From: Sphingomonas sp. YR710
GTDB lineage: Bacteria; Pseudomonadota; Alphaproteobacteria; Sphingomonadales; Sphingomonadaceae
Length of the DNA stretch: 64,000 bases
Direction: 5' to 3'
Assembly: GCF_900101455.1 (NCBI RefSeq)
Contig: NZ_FMZJ01000004.1
Span: 62,001-126,000 of the forward strand
A program made the translations under genes and the position numbers. Positions 29,316 through 38,979 of the stretch are shown piece by piece. The notes below the pieces were generated by a model. That model was not told where the DNA came from and did no database searches. It worked only from the letters and a program-made list of their open reading frames with translations. Each line of letters opens with the position of its first letter. Within the stretch, counting starts at the first letter, position 1.

Positions 29316-29452
29316 CCCTCCCTTTCAGGAGGGGCTGGAGTGGGTAGCGACCGCGGCAGTCGATGCTGCCAAGGGCGCACTCGGTTCCAGCGCCGACGCT
29401 CGCTATGCTCGCGACCCACCCCTTCCCCTCACCCTCCCTAAAGAGGGAGGGG
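29316..29452. repeat. Palindromic element E between the TraB-like gene and rplY
   Basis: 137 bp. The left arm CCCTCCCTTTCAGGAGGGGC leads to GTGGGT; the right arm is ACCCACCCC...CCTCCCTAAAGAGGGAGGGG. It shares an identical 28-bp stretch (29395-29422) with element A. It starts 10 bp past the TraB-like stop, and the remaining 112 bp to rplY (29453-29564) form the rplY leader. Confidence 0.84.
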
Positions 29453-29564
29453 CGAGATAGTGTTGCCTTTTGCCCCCCTCGCCTGTATGCGCGCCCATCC
29501 CGTCATGGTCATCCCTGGAGGCATGGCGGGTTTGATGAAACTCAATGCGAACTGGAGACATGAT

Positions 29565-30191
29565 ATGAGCGAAGTGCTCGACCTGTCGGCCGAAGCGCGC
29601 GATCGGGCTGGCAAGGGAGCCTCCCGGGCCATGCGTCGCGAAGGCCGCGTCCCCGCCGTTATCTACGGCAACAAGCAGGATCCCGCTGCGATCCACCTCG
29701 AGGAAAAGGCGCTGATGAAGTTGCTCCACACCGGGCATTTCTTCAATAGCGTGGTAATGCTCGATCTCGACGGCAAGAAGATCCGCGCTTTGCCCAAGGA
29801 CGTTCAGTTCCATCCCGTGACCGATCGCCCGCTGCACGCAGATTTCCTGCGCATCGGCGAGCATTCGACCGTCACCGTCAATGTGCCCGTGCACTTCGTC
29901 GATGAAGAATTGTCGCCCGGCATCAAGCGCGGCGGCGTGCTCAATGTCGTCGTCCATGATCTGGGCCTCGTCTGCGATGCGGCGGAAATCCCCGATGACA
30001 TCAAGGTTTCGCTGAAGGGCCTCGATGTCGGCGATTCGATCCACCTCGCGCAGATCACCCTGCCCAAGGGTGCGAAGGCTGCCGATACCGGCGACGTCAC
30101 GCTCGCCACGATCGTTGCTCCGTCGGCGCTGAAGAGCGCCGAAGGTGGTGCCGACGAAGAAGCTCCGGCCGCGGACAGCGCCGAGGGCTGA
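29565..30191 (+). CDS. rplY: 50S ribosomal protein L25, CTC type
   Basis: 208 residues from the ATG at 29565, with GGAG seven nt upstream. The frame remains open to the left but lacks homology there. The N-terminal L25 domain ([34 protein letters not shown]) binds 5S rRNA. The C-terminal TL5/CTC beta domain ([46 protein letters not shown]) and an acidic Ala-rich tail follow. It is 62 bp upstream of pth, the usual rplY-pth pairing. Confidence 0.95.
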   Translation: MSEVLDLSAEARDRAGKGASRAMRREGRVPAVIYGNKQDPAAIHLEEKALMKLLHTGHFFNSVVMLDLDGKKIRALPKDVQFHPVTDRPLHADFLRIGEHSTVTVNVPVHFVDEELSPGIKRGGVLNVVVHDLGLVCDAAEIPDDIKVSLKGLDVGDSIHLAQITLPKGAKAADTGDVTLATIVAPSALKSAEGGADEEAPAADSAEG

Positions 30192-30203
30192 CCCTGTCGA
30201 ATT

Positions 30204-30232
30204 CCGCCCCGGACCGGAAACGGCCGGGGCGG
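30204..30232 (+). terminator. Hairpin between rplY and pth
   Basis: CCGCCCCGG (30204-30212) pairs with CCGGGGCGG (30224-30232), followed by CATTCCTTT. It is a partial terminator or attenuator, so pth expression may depend on read-through. Confidence 0.55.
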
Positions 30233-30253
30233 CATTCCTTTGCCGGTTGAACG

Positions 30254-30829
30254 ATGACGATGCAGATCTGGGTCGGTCTCGGAAATCCCGGCGCGCAATA
30301 TGCGATGAACCGGCACAATGTCGGTTTCATGGCGGTGGACATCATCGCCGAACTCCACAATTTCGATCCGTGGAAGAAACAGTTCCAGGGCTGGTCCGCG
30401 ACCGGACGGATCGGCACGCAGCGCATATTGCTGCTCAAGCCCGCTACCTTCATGAACGAAAGCGGTCGCGCGATCGGCGAGGCCCTGCGTTTCTACAAAA
30501 GCGAGGTGGGTGATGTCACCGTTTTCCACGACGAACTCGATCTCGATCCCTTCCGCGTGAAGGTGAAGACCGGAGGCGGCACCGCCGGCCATAATGGCCT
30601 GCGGTCGACCGAGGCCCATATCGGCAATGCCTTCCGCCGCGTCCGGATCGGCATCGGCCATCCGGGACACAAGGATCGCGTGCTCGGCTATGTGCTCGGC
30701 AATTACGTCAAATCCGAACTCGACGATCTCGCGGACATGCTGGGTGCGATCGGTGCCGCCGCGCCCTGGCTCGCGACCGGCGACGATCCGCGCTTCATGA
30801 GCGAAATCGCGCTAAGGCTGCAGAAGTGA
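30254..30829 (+). CDS. pth: Peptidyl-tRNA hydrolase
   Basis: 191 residues. The family signature WVGLGNPGAQYAMNRHNVGF contains catalytic His21. LKPATFMNESGRAI, VFHDELDLDPFRVKVKTGGGTAGHNGLRST (the Asp and Asn of the active site) and RVRIGIGHPG follow. It releases peptides from peptidyl-tRNA that drops off the ribosome. An in-frame ATG two codons later (30260) is an alternative start. Its stop is 3 bp from palindromic element F. Confidence 0.96.
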   Translation: MTMQIWVGLGNPGAQYAMNRHNVGFMAVDIIAELHNFDPWKKQFQGWSATGRIGTQRILLLKPATFMNESGRAIGEALRFYKSEVGDVTVFHDELDLDPFRVKVKTGGGTAGHNGLRSTEAHIGNAFRRVRIGIGHPGHKDRVLGYVLGNYVKSELDDLADMLGAIGAAAPWLATGDDPRFMSEIALRLQK

Positions 30830-30832
30830 CCG

Positions 30833-30979
30833 ATCCTCCCCCGCCAGGGGGAGGTGGCGCCGAAGGCGACGGAGGGGGCGGAAAGCGACCGCGACAGCTT
30901 GCTCGCCCACGCAGGTCTTCCGCCGCCCGCCCCTTCCGTCAGCGCTTCGCGCTGCCACCTCCCCCTGGCGGGGGAGGAT
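30833..30979. repeat. Palindromic element F between convergent pth and ilvD
   Basis: 147 bp. Left arm ATCCTCCCCCGCCAGGGGGA..., right arm its reverse complement with an inner hairpin changed from GCCGAAGGC to GCGCGAAGCGC. It fills nearly the whole gap: it begins 3 bp after the pth stop and ends 1 bp before the ilvD stop, so it is well placed to act as a two-way terminator. Confidence 0.86.
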
Positions 30980-30980
30980 T

Positions 30981-32828
30981 TTAGTCCGCTTCCGGCACCA
31001 TGCGCACCGCGCCGCGCGCCGCGTTGGTCGTCAGCGCCGCATAGGCCCGTAGCGCCGTCGACACCTCGCGCTTGCGCCCGAACGGCTTCCACGCGGCCTT
31101 GCCGCGATCTTCCATCGCCGCGCGCCGCGCCGCGATCATGGCATCGTCGACCGCCAGATGGATCGTGCGGTTCGGGATGTTGATCTCGATCCGGTCGCCC
31201 GTCTCGATCAGCGCGATCAGTCCGCCCTCGGCGGCTTCGGGCGAGACATGGCCGATCGACAGGCCCGAGGTGCCGCCCGAAAAGCGCCCGTCGGTGAGCA
31301 AGGCGCACTGCTTGCCCATCCCCTTCGATTTCAGATAGCTGGTCGGATACAGCATTTCCTGCATGCCCGGCCCGCCCTTCGGCCCTTCATAGCGGATCAC
31401 CACGACGTCGCCGGCGACCACCTGATTGCCGAGAATGCCTGCCACCGACGCATCCTGGCTCTCATAGACCCGCGCGGTTCCGGAGAAGATCAGGATGCTG
31501 TCATCCACGCCGGCCGTCTTCACGATGCAGCCTTCGGGCGCGATGTTGCCGTAGAGGACCGCCAGACCGCCATCCTTGCTGAACGGGTGCTCGGCCGAAC
31601 GGATGACGCCGCCGACGCGGTCCTCGTCGAGCGATTCCCAGCGCTCCGACTGGCTGAACGCGGTCTGCGTCGGCACGCCCCCGGGCGCCGCCTTGTAGAA
31701 CAGGCGCACGTCATCGCTCTGCGTCTGCATCACGTCCCAGCGCGCCAGCGCCTGGCCGAGCGTCGGCGCGTGGACGGTCGGCTGCGACGTATCGATCAGC
31801 CCGGCCCGCGCAAGTTCGCCCAATATGCCCATGATGCCGCCGGCCCGGTGGACATCCTCCATATGCACGTCGGACTTGGCCGGCGCGACCTTGCAAAGAC
31901 AGGGCACGCGGCGGGACAGCCGATCGATATCGGCCATCGTAAAATCGACCTCGCCCTCATGCGCGGCGGCGAGCAGGTGGAGCACGGTGTTCGTCGATCC
32001 GCCCATCGCGATATCGAGGCTCATCGCATTTTCGAACGCTGTGAAGGTCGCGATGTTGCGGGGAAGCGCGGTCGCATCGTCCTGCTCGTACCAGCGCTTG
32101 GCGAGATCGACGATCACATGCCCCGCCTCGCGAAACAGCCGCTCGCGATCCGAATGGGTGGCGAGCACCGATCCGTTGCCCGGCAGCGACAGCCCGAGTG
32201 CTTCGGTCAGGCAGTTCATCGAATTGGCGGTGAACATCCCCGAGCAGGAGCCGCAGGTGGGGCACGCCGAACGCTCGATCGTCTCCACCTCGGCATCGGT
32301 ATAGCTCTCGTCGGCCGCCGCCACCATCGCATCGACCAGATCGAGCGCGACCGTCTTGCCCTTGAGCACGACCTTGCCGGCCTCCATCGGCCCGCCCGAG
32401 ACGAACACCACCGGGATGTTGAGACGGAGCGCCGCCATCAGCATGCCCGGCGTGATCTTGTCGCAATTGGAGATGCAGACCATCGCGTCGGCGCAATGCG
32501 CGTTGCACATATATTCGACGCTGTCGGCGATCAGATCGCGGCTCGGCAGCGAATAGAGCATCCCGCCATGGCCCATCGCGATCCCGTCATCGACGGCGAT
32601 CGTGTTGAATTCCTTGGCAACGCCGCCGACCGCCTCGATCTCGCGCGCGACCAGCTGGCCCAGATCCTTGAGATGGACATGGCCCGGCACGAACTGGGTG
32701 AAGCTGTTGACGACCGCGATGATCGGCTTGCCGAAATCCGAATCCTTCATCCCCGTCGCGCGCCACAGGCCGCGGGCGCCGGCCATATTGCGGCCGTGGG
32801 TGGTGGTACGGGAACGATAGGCAGGCAT
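30981..32828 (-). CDS. ilvD: Dihydroxy-acid dehydratase
   Basis: 615 residues from the ATG at 32828 ([27 protein letters not shown]). Cluster and metal ligands are in [23 protein letters not shown] and [19 protein letters not shown], with later motifs [12 protein letters not shown] and [19 protein letters not shown]. It converts dihydroxy acids to 2-oxo acids in valine, isoleucine and leucine synthesis. The upstream open frame adds 18 residues without family support. The Shine-Dalgarno is weak (GGAAAGACC). Confidence 0.96.
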   Translation of the reverse strand: MPAYRSRTTTHGRNMAGARGLWRATGMKDSDFGKPIIAVVNSFTQFVPGHVHLKDLGQLVAREIEAVGGVAKEFNTIAVDDGIAMGHGGMLYSLPSRDLIADSVEYMCNAHCADAMVCISNCDKITPGMLMAALRLNIPVVFVSGGPMEAGKVVLKGKTVALDLVDAMVAAADESYTDAEVETIERSACPTCGSCSGMFTANSMNCLTEALGLSLPGNGSVLATHSDRERLFREAGHVIVDLAKRWYEQDDATALPRNIATFTAFENAMSLDIAMGGSTNTVLHLLAAAHEGEVDFTMADIDRLSRRVPCLCKVAPAKSDVHMEDVHRAGGIMGILGELARAGLIDTSQPTVHAPTLGQALARWDVMQTQSDDVRLFYKAAPGGVPTQTAFSQSERWESLDEDRVGGVIRSAEHPFSKDGGLAVLYGNIAPEGCIVKTAGVDDSILIFSGTARVYESQDASVAGILGNQVVAGDVVVIRYEGPKGGPGMQEMLYPTSYLKSKGMGKQCALLTDGRFSGGTSGLSIGHVSPEAAEGGLIALIETGDRIEINIPNRTIHLAVDDAMIAARRAAMEDRGKAAWKPFGRKREVSTALRAYAALTTNAARGAVRMVPEAD

Positions 32829-32927
32829 GGTCTTTCCGATCTGCTGGACTGGAGGCTGGCCGATTAGACCTTGTGCCCGCAATATGCAGCAGGATTCTGC
32901 TTTACCCCGGCCAAATACGCCTGTTGT

Positions 32928-35900
32928 TCAGAAGCTGATCCGGAGCATCGCCGAAACCGACGTGTCGCTGAAGCCCGCTTCCTGCCGGCGATCGCTGCTG
33001 ACCGCGATCAGGAAATTCTCGAAGTGGTAGCCGATCGTGGCGCCCTCCTGCGTTGCCGAGCGGCCGAGCGGGGCCGAGACGAGCGCGAAACTATCGCCCC
33101 CCGCGAAGCTGGCATCGAGCGCGCCGACATCGCGCTTCAGCCGCGAGACATAGGCACCCCGCCCGCTCAGCGACAGCGCGCCGCCAAACATTGGCCATTC
33201 ATAATTGACGCTGAGCTTGCCGGTGTTGGTCATGCTCGTGATCCGTTGCGGATCGACGACGAGATCGAGCACGCCCGTGCCGCTTTCGGTATAGCCGTTT
33301 TGGTGGAGCCGCATATAGGTCAGCGAATCCGAGGGCTCGATCGAGAAGCGGCCGAAGCGGAACCGGGCGCCCGCGATCAGATCGCCCGCCACCCGATAGC
33401 CCGACCAGCGCGCGCTCTGATCCGCCGAATAGCTTCCGATCGTGATCGTCCGGCGCGATCGATAATTGTCATGCCCGACCGATCCGATCGCCTGCAAATA
33501 GAACGGCCCATGGGCCCAGCTCGCATAAAGATCGAACAGCTGGGTGTTGGTTTTCAGCGGCTTGCCGTCGGTACCGATCGAACCGTCCGAATTGACGTCG
33601 GTCCACGAGAAGTTGACCGCCGAGCCGATGATGAAATCCCGGCCCAGGCGATAATCAAGGCCGAAATTGAGATGATAGGCGTTGCTGGAAAAGCCCGGAT
33701 CATCCTGCGCATCGCGGTGGTGCAGGAATTCGACGCCCTGCTGCGCCCAGATGCCCAGGCGATTGCCCTCGGCAATTTCCTCCGGCGCTTCCGAAACCAG
33801 CCCGTGCATGCGCGCGGCAATGGCGCCGAAGCCCGTCGATTGCAGCCCTTCGGCGATGCGCGCCAGCGCCGTGCCATAGCTGGGCGGCGCGATCTGGCGG
33901 AACGCGGCGAGCACGCTGGCCTGATCGGGCAGGCTGCCGATCGCCGTGAACGCAGCGCCCCCTTCCGCCATCGAGATCAATGCATTGTCGTAGAGCGGTG
34001 CGACATTGGCCACGAACCCGGCTTCGTTCGCCGTTCGCTGATGCAGCGTGACCTCAATGTCATTCGCGCCAACGGTGAAGCTTTGCAGCGTATAGAGATA
34101 GGGCGTGGAGGTGCTGCCGAGCAGGCTCGCCGCATGATCGGTGCTGATGCCGCCGCCGGCCGTGAGGATCGTGAAGGTGCGGCTTCCCGGCTGCTCGATG
34201 TTGAGCTTGATCATGCTCTGGCCCGTGAACGATGCGGCTCCACTCACCTGCAGGGCCGAGGCCGTATTGCTGACATTGAGGATCAGCACCGACTGATCGG
34301 CAAGCGCCAGCGAGGCCAGGCTCGGCGCGGTGCCGCTGAATTGCAGGCTGCTCGAGCCCGACAATCCCACCGCGAGCGCACCGCCCGAGGCAACGGTGAC
34401 CGGATTGGCGAACGCCGTCGTCCCCGAAAGCTGGAGCAGATCGGTGCCGGTGCCAAAAGCCAATGTGCCGCTGAAACTGCCCGAATTCGAAATATAGCTG
34501 CCGCCGCCCGAGCCGAAAAGGATGTCTCCGGCGATGGTGCCGCTGTTCGTCACGGTCTGCGCGGTCGTTCCCGCCGACAGGTCGATCGCCCGTGCCGCAG
34601 CGCCGCTGGTCAGCGCCTGCGCAGTGATGGTGCCGCTGTTGGTGATCGTCGTCAGCAAGCCCGACTCGTCGAGAATACCATAGCCCGCAATGCCCGTGGC
34701 GGCCGATTTGGCGAGGATTGTCCCGCTATTGGTGATGCTGTCCAACTCGGCACCCGTGCCCACCCGAATGCCGAACGCCGCCAGGGCGGTAGTACCTGCG
34801 GCATCGCTGGCCTGAATCGCCCCCGCATTGGCGATTGTCGGGACGATAGCTCCCGCACCGAGGTCGATTGCGATCGCCGTCGCGGCGGTCGTCGACGCGG
34901 TGATATGGCCGGTCGACTGGTTGGTCAGGCCGCCGACCAGCGTCGTGGTGTACAATGTGCCGTCAACGGTGGTGCCGCTGATCCCGACCGCCGTCGCTGC
35001 GGTGCCGACATTGTTCCCCTGCGACGTGATGGTGCCGCGATTGATGAAACCATAGCCGTCGTCGGTGCCGGCGGTGCCGTAGGCCGACAAGCTGATATTG
35101 CGCGGCGTGCTTGCGGACGGCGCAATCACCACCGCCGGTGTGCCGGCATAGCCGATGATCGTACCGATCGTCTCGGTATCCGATGAGGTTGCACTGGCGT
35201 TCGCAACCACATTCCCGCTCGAATCGGTGTAGAACAGGTCGTTGACGAAGCCGCCACCGACATTTCCGGAGATCGAGATCCCGGCAACCCCGCCGACGCC
35301 GGGCGCGGCGACCGTCGTACCGCTGCTGTTGGTGGTCGTGGTCGATGCCAAGCCCACCGTGATCGCCCCGGCATTGACCACCGAGCCGCTGATATCGCCC
35401 GCCAGAGCGATGCCGGTGTCGCCGCTGGCCGTCGCGCTGCTGCTTCCCGTCAGGCGGAGATTACCCGTCAGCGAAGCCGTCAGCGAGACCGCGGTCGACG
35501 AGGCGCCGGCGACGCTGACCGAGTTCAAGGTGATATCGCCGGCAAAGGCGCTTTCGATCGAAACGCCATAAGCGCCAGTGCCGAGCACGCTGATACTCGA
35601 TGTGCTGCCCGCACCGATCGTACCGCTGACCGGGCCGTTCATCAGGCGGATGCCATAATTGCCCGAGCCGTCGGTCCCTGTAATCGAAATGACCCCGTTA
35701 TTGGTCAAGCTGGCCGTGATCGGCGATGTCCCATCTATCAGCAGCGCGGTCGCGCCGGTCGCGGCACTCGATCCGATCGTACCGCCATTCGTCACGGCGT
35801 TGGAGGAGTTGATGGTGATCGCAGGCTGCGTGTCCGTCACGATGATCGAGCCCGCCGATTCCACCGTGATCGCGCCGGCGCTGCCGCCGCTCGCCGCAGC

Positions 35901-36050
35901 GGTGGTTACGGGCGCGGTCGTGGCCGTGGTCACGTCGAGCGAATCCGCGCTTGCCCGCCCGGCCGTGCACAAGGCCAGAAAACTGAACGTGCCGGCAAAC
36001 ACCGCCTTTGCGAGATCGTGACCGCTTGTTCCGCATTGCCGCTTCGTCAT
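32928..36050 (-). CDS. Type V autotransporter adhesin-like protein
   Basis: 1040 residues. A signal-like region after a charged N-terminus (AVFAGTFSFLALCTAGRASA) is followed by a Gly/Ser/Thr-rich passenger of repeated short beta turns (about residues 40-650), with recurring TNSGTI, TNGGTI, VVNAGAITV and ITNSGTIL phrases typical of a beta-helix. A linker leads to the autotransporter barrel (about 760-1040), ending ...VSAMLRISF. It resembles ShdA/AidA-type passenger proteins without a visible protease motif, so adhesion or aggregation is likely. A promoter is expected in the 145 bp between it and the SRAP gene. Confidence 0.88.
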   Translation of the reverse strand: MTKRQCGTSGHDLAKAVFAGTFSFLALCTAGRASADSLDVTTATTAPVTTAAASGGSAGAITVESAGSIIVTDTQPAITINSSNAVTNGGTIGSSAATGATALLIDGTSPITASLTNNGVISITGTDGSGNYGIRLMNGPVSGTIGAGSTSSISVLGTGAYGVSIESAFAGDITLNSVSVAGASSTAVSLTASLTGNLRLTGSSSATASGDTGIALAGDISGSVVNAGAITVGLASTTTTNSSGTTVAAPGVGGVAGISISGNVGGGFVNDLFYTDSSGNVVANASATSSDTETIGTIIGYAGTPAVVIAPSASTPRNISLSAYGTAGTDDGYGFINRGTITSQGNNVGTAATAVGISGTTVDGTLYTTTLVGGLTNQSTGHITASTTAATAIAIDLGAGAIVPTIANAGAIQASDAAGTTALAAFGIRVGTGAELDSITNSGTILAKSAATGIAGYGILDESGLLTTITNSGTITAQALTSGAAARAIDLSAGTTAQTVTNSGTIAGDILFGSGGGSYISNSGSFSGTLAFGTGTDLLQLSGTTAFANPVTVASGGALAVGLSGSSSLQFSGTAPSLASLALADQSVLILNVSNTASALQVSGAASFTGQSMIKLNIEQPGSRTFTILTAGGGISTDHAASLLGSTSTPYLYTLQSFTVGANDIEVTLHQRTANEAGFVANVAPLYDNALISMAEGGAAFTAIGSLPDQASVLAAFRQIAPPSYGTALARIAEGLQSTGFGAIAARMHGLVSEAPEEIAEGNRLGIWAQQGVEFLHHRDAQDDPGFSSNAYHLNFGLDYRLGRDFIIGSAVNFSWTDVNSDGSIGTDGKPLKTNTQLFDLYASWAHGPFYLQAIGSVGHDNYRSRRTITIGSYSADQSARWSGYRVAGDLIAGARFRFGRFSIEPSDSLTYMRLHQNGYTESGTGVLDLVVDPQRITSMTNTGKLSVNYEWPMFGGALSLSGRGAYVSRLKRDVGALDASFAGGDSFALVSAPLGRSATQEGATIGYHFENFLIAVSSDRRQEAGFSDTSVSAMLRISF

Positions 36051-36157
36051 CGTCGCCCCCCCTCTTCACATGCCGAGGGCGGCTCCATGCACGCAGGACA
36101 TTGCAGGAGATTTCAAAAGCGATAACGGCTGTCAGATTAACGAAATATACGGAATAA

Positions 36158-36181
36158 CGGGCATTTTTCGTCGAATGCCCG
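36158..36181 (-). terminator. Terminator after the SRAP-like gene
   Basis: CGGGCATT (36158-36165) pairs with AATGCCCG (36174-36181). On the minus strand it lies 14 bp past the SRAP stop and is followed by TTATTCC. It separates that gene from the autotransporter promoter region. Confidence 0.5.
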
Positions 36182-36195
36182 CCCATATCAAGCCG

Positions 36196-36768
36196 CTATT
36201 CGATCGCCATTTCCTTCGATGAATAAGGCTGGATCAGGATCGAAACCTCTTCCGGAGTGCCGGTAAGCCATGTGTCATAGTCCTGCTCATGCAGGATCAC
36301 CGGCATGGACGAAGGCTGGAGCGGAGACAGCAGCGCGTTGGCGGTGGTGGTGAGCAAAGCGAACCCACGCCCTTCCAGAAAGGAGCTCCACACGCCGGCA
36401 AAAGCAAAAATCGGATGCCCGGGAAGGCTCACCCATTTCTTCTGGCGCTGGCCATCTGCGCCGGCCTTTGCGGTCATTTCGCAATAGGATGTCGCTGGCA
36501 CCAGACAGCGACGATCGGGACGCTCGATGGCAGCCCGCCACGCAGGCGAAAGCAAATTGCCCTCATGAACAACCGACCGATTGCGTGTTGCCGGCTGAAA
36601 GCCCCATGACATGGTATCAAGAATCAGGCCGCCATAATTGCGGATGACGTAGGCCGGCGATTTCGGAGTGACTTCGCTTTCGATCGCGGGATCGGGCTCC
36701 CGTACAACGACAATGCCGAACTTCAATCTCAGTTCGGCTTGGCTGGCGTCGATACGATAGCGATTCAT
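36196..36768 (-). CDS. SRAP-domain (YedK/HMCES-like) protein lacking the catalytic cysteine
   Basis: 190 residues from the ATG at 36768. The SRAP fold is seen in WGFQPA, NRSVVHEGNLLSPAWRAAIERPDRRCLVPATSYCEM, GHPIFAFAGVW and FALLTTTANALLSPLQPSSMPVIL. The residue after Met, normally Cys in MCGRY, is Asn here (MNRYRI). The HxRMP segment, which holds the conserved His, reads LQPSSMP. The family shields abasic sites in ssDNA by a covalent Cys2 thiazolidine. This protein probably cannot do that, unless a remote residue replaces it. Alternative starts do not add a suitable Cys. Confidence 0.8.
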   Translation of the reverse strand: MNRYRIDASQAELRLKFGIVVVREPDPAIESEVTPKSPAYVIRNYGGLILDTMSWGFQPATRNRSVVHEGNLLSPAWRAAIERPDRRCLVPATSYCEMTAKAGADGQRQKKWVSLPGHPIFAFAGVWSSFLEGRGFALLTTTANALLSPLQPSSMPVILHEQDYDTWLTGTPEEVSILIQPYSSKEMAIE

Positions 36769-37257
36769 CCATTCTCCCTGCCCAGCCTCCGCCAGGCAAT
36801 CAACGTCCACTGCCTGCCTCGCCCGATGGCTGGCATGAGAACTACGACTAAATGGCGACGGTCCCCGCCGCTGTCTATGGTGATGTCATTTGATCGCCGC
36901 AGCCCCGTCGGGCGCGGATGCCCAAGCCAATGCATCGCACGGATCAAAGATCACATGCTGATCCGGCGATTGTCACCGGCAGACAGAGAAAGGGCCGATC
37001 GCACGACGGTGGGGGCCATTGTGCAACCGGCCCGATCCTGGCCTCCGGCGCCCACGGGCCGCGCCGTTGGGGGGTAGCGCGAACCGATTACGGTGACGAA
37101 GCGGCAGCCGATCGGGCCGGCTGCTGCGCGGCACGTGGTGGCGCATTTTCAAAACGACCAGTTTCATGACGTCTCTGTTACCGTTACATCTCTGCTCGGA
37201 GCCGCCCGAAAACACCGTGACCGCTCATCATTCTCGGGCTATTCTAAGAAATTGCGC
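36769..37257. other. 489-bp stretch without a recognised gene
   Basis: Between the SRAP-like start and the TPR protein. Short open frames exist on both strands (for example 36765-36947 minus and 36739-37077 plus), but none has a recognisable domain, good ribosome binding site or convincing codon pattern. It presumably holds divergent promoters. A GTG frame (37093) continuous with the TPR gene covers its right third and could be an N-terminal extension of that protein. Confidence 0.5.
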
Positions 37258-38979
37258 ATGGGACAGCCCAGGTTGGACGGTCGGCGGATATTTTCGGACG
37301 ATGGTTCGGTTTCGGCCGGAGTTGATGCAGCACGCGCGGCGCGCATGGACAGCGAACTACGTTCGATTCTCAACGGCCCGGATTTCGCACGGGCGCCAAT
37401 CATGAAACGCCTGCTGCAATATCTGGTCGAGGAGACGATTGCGGGCCGCGGCGATCAGTTGAAAGCCTATTCGGTCGCGGTCGACGGGTTGGGCCGCGCG
37501 CCCGATTATGATGCCCATACCGATAGCTATCCCCGGGTGCAGGTCGGGCGATTGCGGCGAATGCTGGCGCTGCATTACAGCCATAGCCCAACCGTCGATG
37601 GCCAGGGAATCGTCATCCCCACCGGGCGATACCGGGTCGCGATAGGCGAGTGCGGCGGCGGGCAAGCTGCAGCCCCAGAGCCGCTGGCAGGTTCAACGAA
37701 GAGACCGGAATTCGATCGTCTTGCGGCTTTCCGGATTGGAGCGGTGGCGATGTTGATGCTCGCTCTCATCGGGGCGGCGGCGCTTGGCATGATTGCGCTC
37801 ACGAGGTTGCGCCCGACCATGCCCGCCCGGCCTATGCTCGAGCTCAATGCACGGCCCGTGGGAAGTGACGAACAAGGGCTTCGCAATATGGTGCAGGGAT
37901 CCCTGCTCGACGGATTGCGTCGCAGCGCCATGTTCGAGGTCAGAGTGGCTCGGCAAACCGAGCGGGAACAGCAGGCGCGTTCAACGGCGCAATATCGGCT
38001 TACGGCGGCGCTCGTACCCGGGATCCGCCCACACCTGTTTTTACGGCTTTGGCGGCTCAGCCCCGATCACATCGTGTGGACCAGTGCAATCGACCTTCCA
38101 CCGGGACCGGACAGCATCGGGATTGCGAACCGGCTCGCGCCCGTGATCGCGGCGATCGGACGGGTCGATGGAATCGTTGCCATGCAGGAATCGGCGGATC
38201 GCAGCACTACGGGCGATTCAGCATATTCCTGTCTTCTGCGTTATCACCAGATGCGGCGTGAGCATCTGGATGGTGAGCGCGCAGCTGCTGAGAAATGTGT
38301 CGCAACCCATCTGGCCGAAAATCCCGACGATGCCGGCCTCCAGGCAGCCGCTGCCGAACTTGCGCTGTCGCAGATGGCGCTTCCATCGCTGAGCGCCGCG
38401 GACCGCAACAAGCGATTGACCGACGCCCAGCGGCACGCCGAGATGGCGACCGGCACGGATCCGCTGAACCCATGGGCCAATCTGGCACAGGCCGATGTCG
38501 CGGTGCGACACGGTGCTTGCCCGCGCGCGATCAACGATGCGCTGCGCGCAACGCAACTCGATCCGTTCGACCCGGCCTTGCTGGCGGACGCAGGGACAGC
38601 CTTGCTGAACTGTGGCGATCCTCGCGCGGAAGGCCTGATCCGCCGCGCGATCACGCTTGATGACCGGCCCGAAGGGCGATTTTACGGGCGATTGCTGCTG
38701 GTCGCCATCGATCGCGCGGATCGTGCGATGGCACGCGAGGCATTGATGCACATGACTCCGCCGGTTATCGGTCATCAACCGCGCTTCTATCTGATGAGCG
38801 CTGCCGGCTATGCCATGATCGGTGACCGCGACAATGCAAGGCGCGCATGGGCCCAGCTATCGACGACGGCACCCCTCGTCGCGCGCAATCCGGCGCCCTA
38901 TTTCGAGAATATGGCAATCACCGCCCGCGCCCGGACCAACGCCATAGCGGCGCTCAGGCGATTGGAACTTATCGTTTAA
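37258..38979 (+). CDS. Membrane protein with cytosolic N-terminal regulatory domain and periplasmic TPR-like repeats
   Basis: 573 residues from the ATG at 37258; a GTG at 37093 would add 55 residues. The N-terminal ELRSILNGPDFARAPIMKRLLQYLVEETIAGRGDQLKAYSVAVDGLGRAPDY ... VGRLRRMLALHY is the domain seen at the front of many proteobacterial TPR and adenylate-cyclase-linked regulators. A transmembrane segment (AVAMLMLALIGAAALGMIAL) follows, then an Ala-rich region with helical repeats (HAEMATGTDPLNPWANLAQADVAV, ALRATQLDPFDPALLADAGTALLNCGD). Function is unknown; a signal-transducing membrane protein is an inference from layout. Its stop overlaps the convergent hglS-like stop (TTAA). Confidence 0.7.
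   Translation: MGQPRLDGRRIFSDDGSVSAGVDAARAARMDSELRSILNGPDFARAPIMKRLLQYLVEETIAGRGDQLKAYSVAVDGLGRAPDYDAHTDSYPRVQVGRLRRMLALHYSHSPTVDGQGIVIPTGRYRVAIGECGGGQAAAPEPLAGSTKRPEFDRLAAFRIGAVAMLMLALIGAAALGMIALTRLRPTMPARPMLELNARPVGSDEQGLRNMVQGSLLDGLRRSAMFEVRVARQTEREQQARSTAQYRLTAALVPGIRPHLFLRLWRLSPDHIVWTSAIDLPPGPDSIGIANRLAPVIAAIGRVDGIVAMQESADRSTTGDSAYSCLLRYHQMRREHLDGERAAAEKCVATHLAENPDDAGLQAAAAELALSQMALPSLSAADRNKRLTDAQRHAEMATGTDPLNPWANLAQADVAVRHGACPRAINDALRATQLDPFDPALLADAGTALLNCGDPRAEGLIRRAITLDDRPEGRFYGRLLLVAIDRADRAMAREALMHMTPPVIGHQPRFYLMSAAGYAMIGDRDNARRAWAQLSTTAPLVARNPAPYFENMAITARARTNAIAALRRLELIV

Noticed and set aside
36739-37077. Small plus-strand open frame (112 codons) in the 489-bp gap
   Set aside because: No recognisable domain, starts inside the SRAP gene's opposite strand, and no ribosome site.
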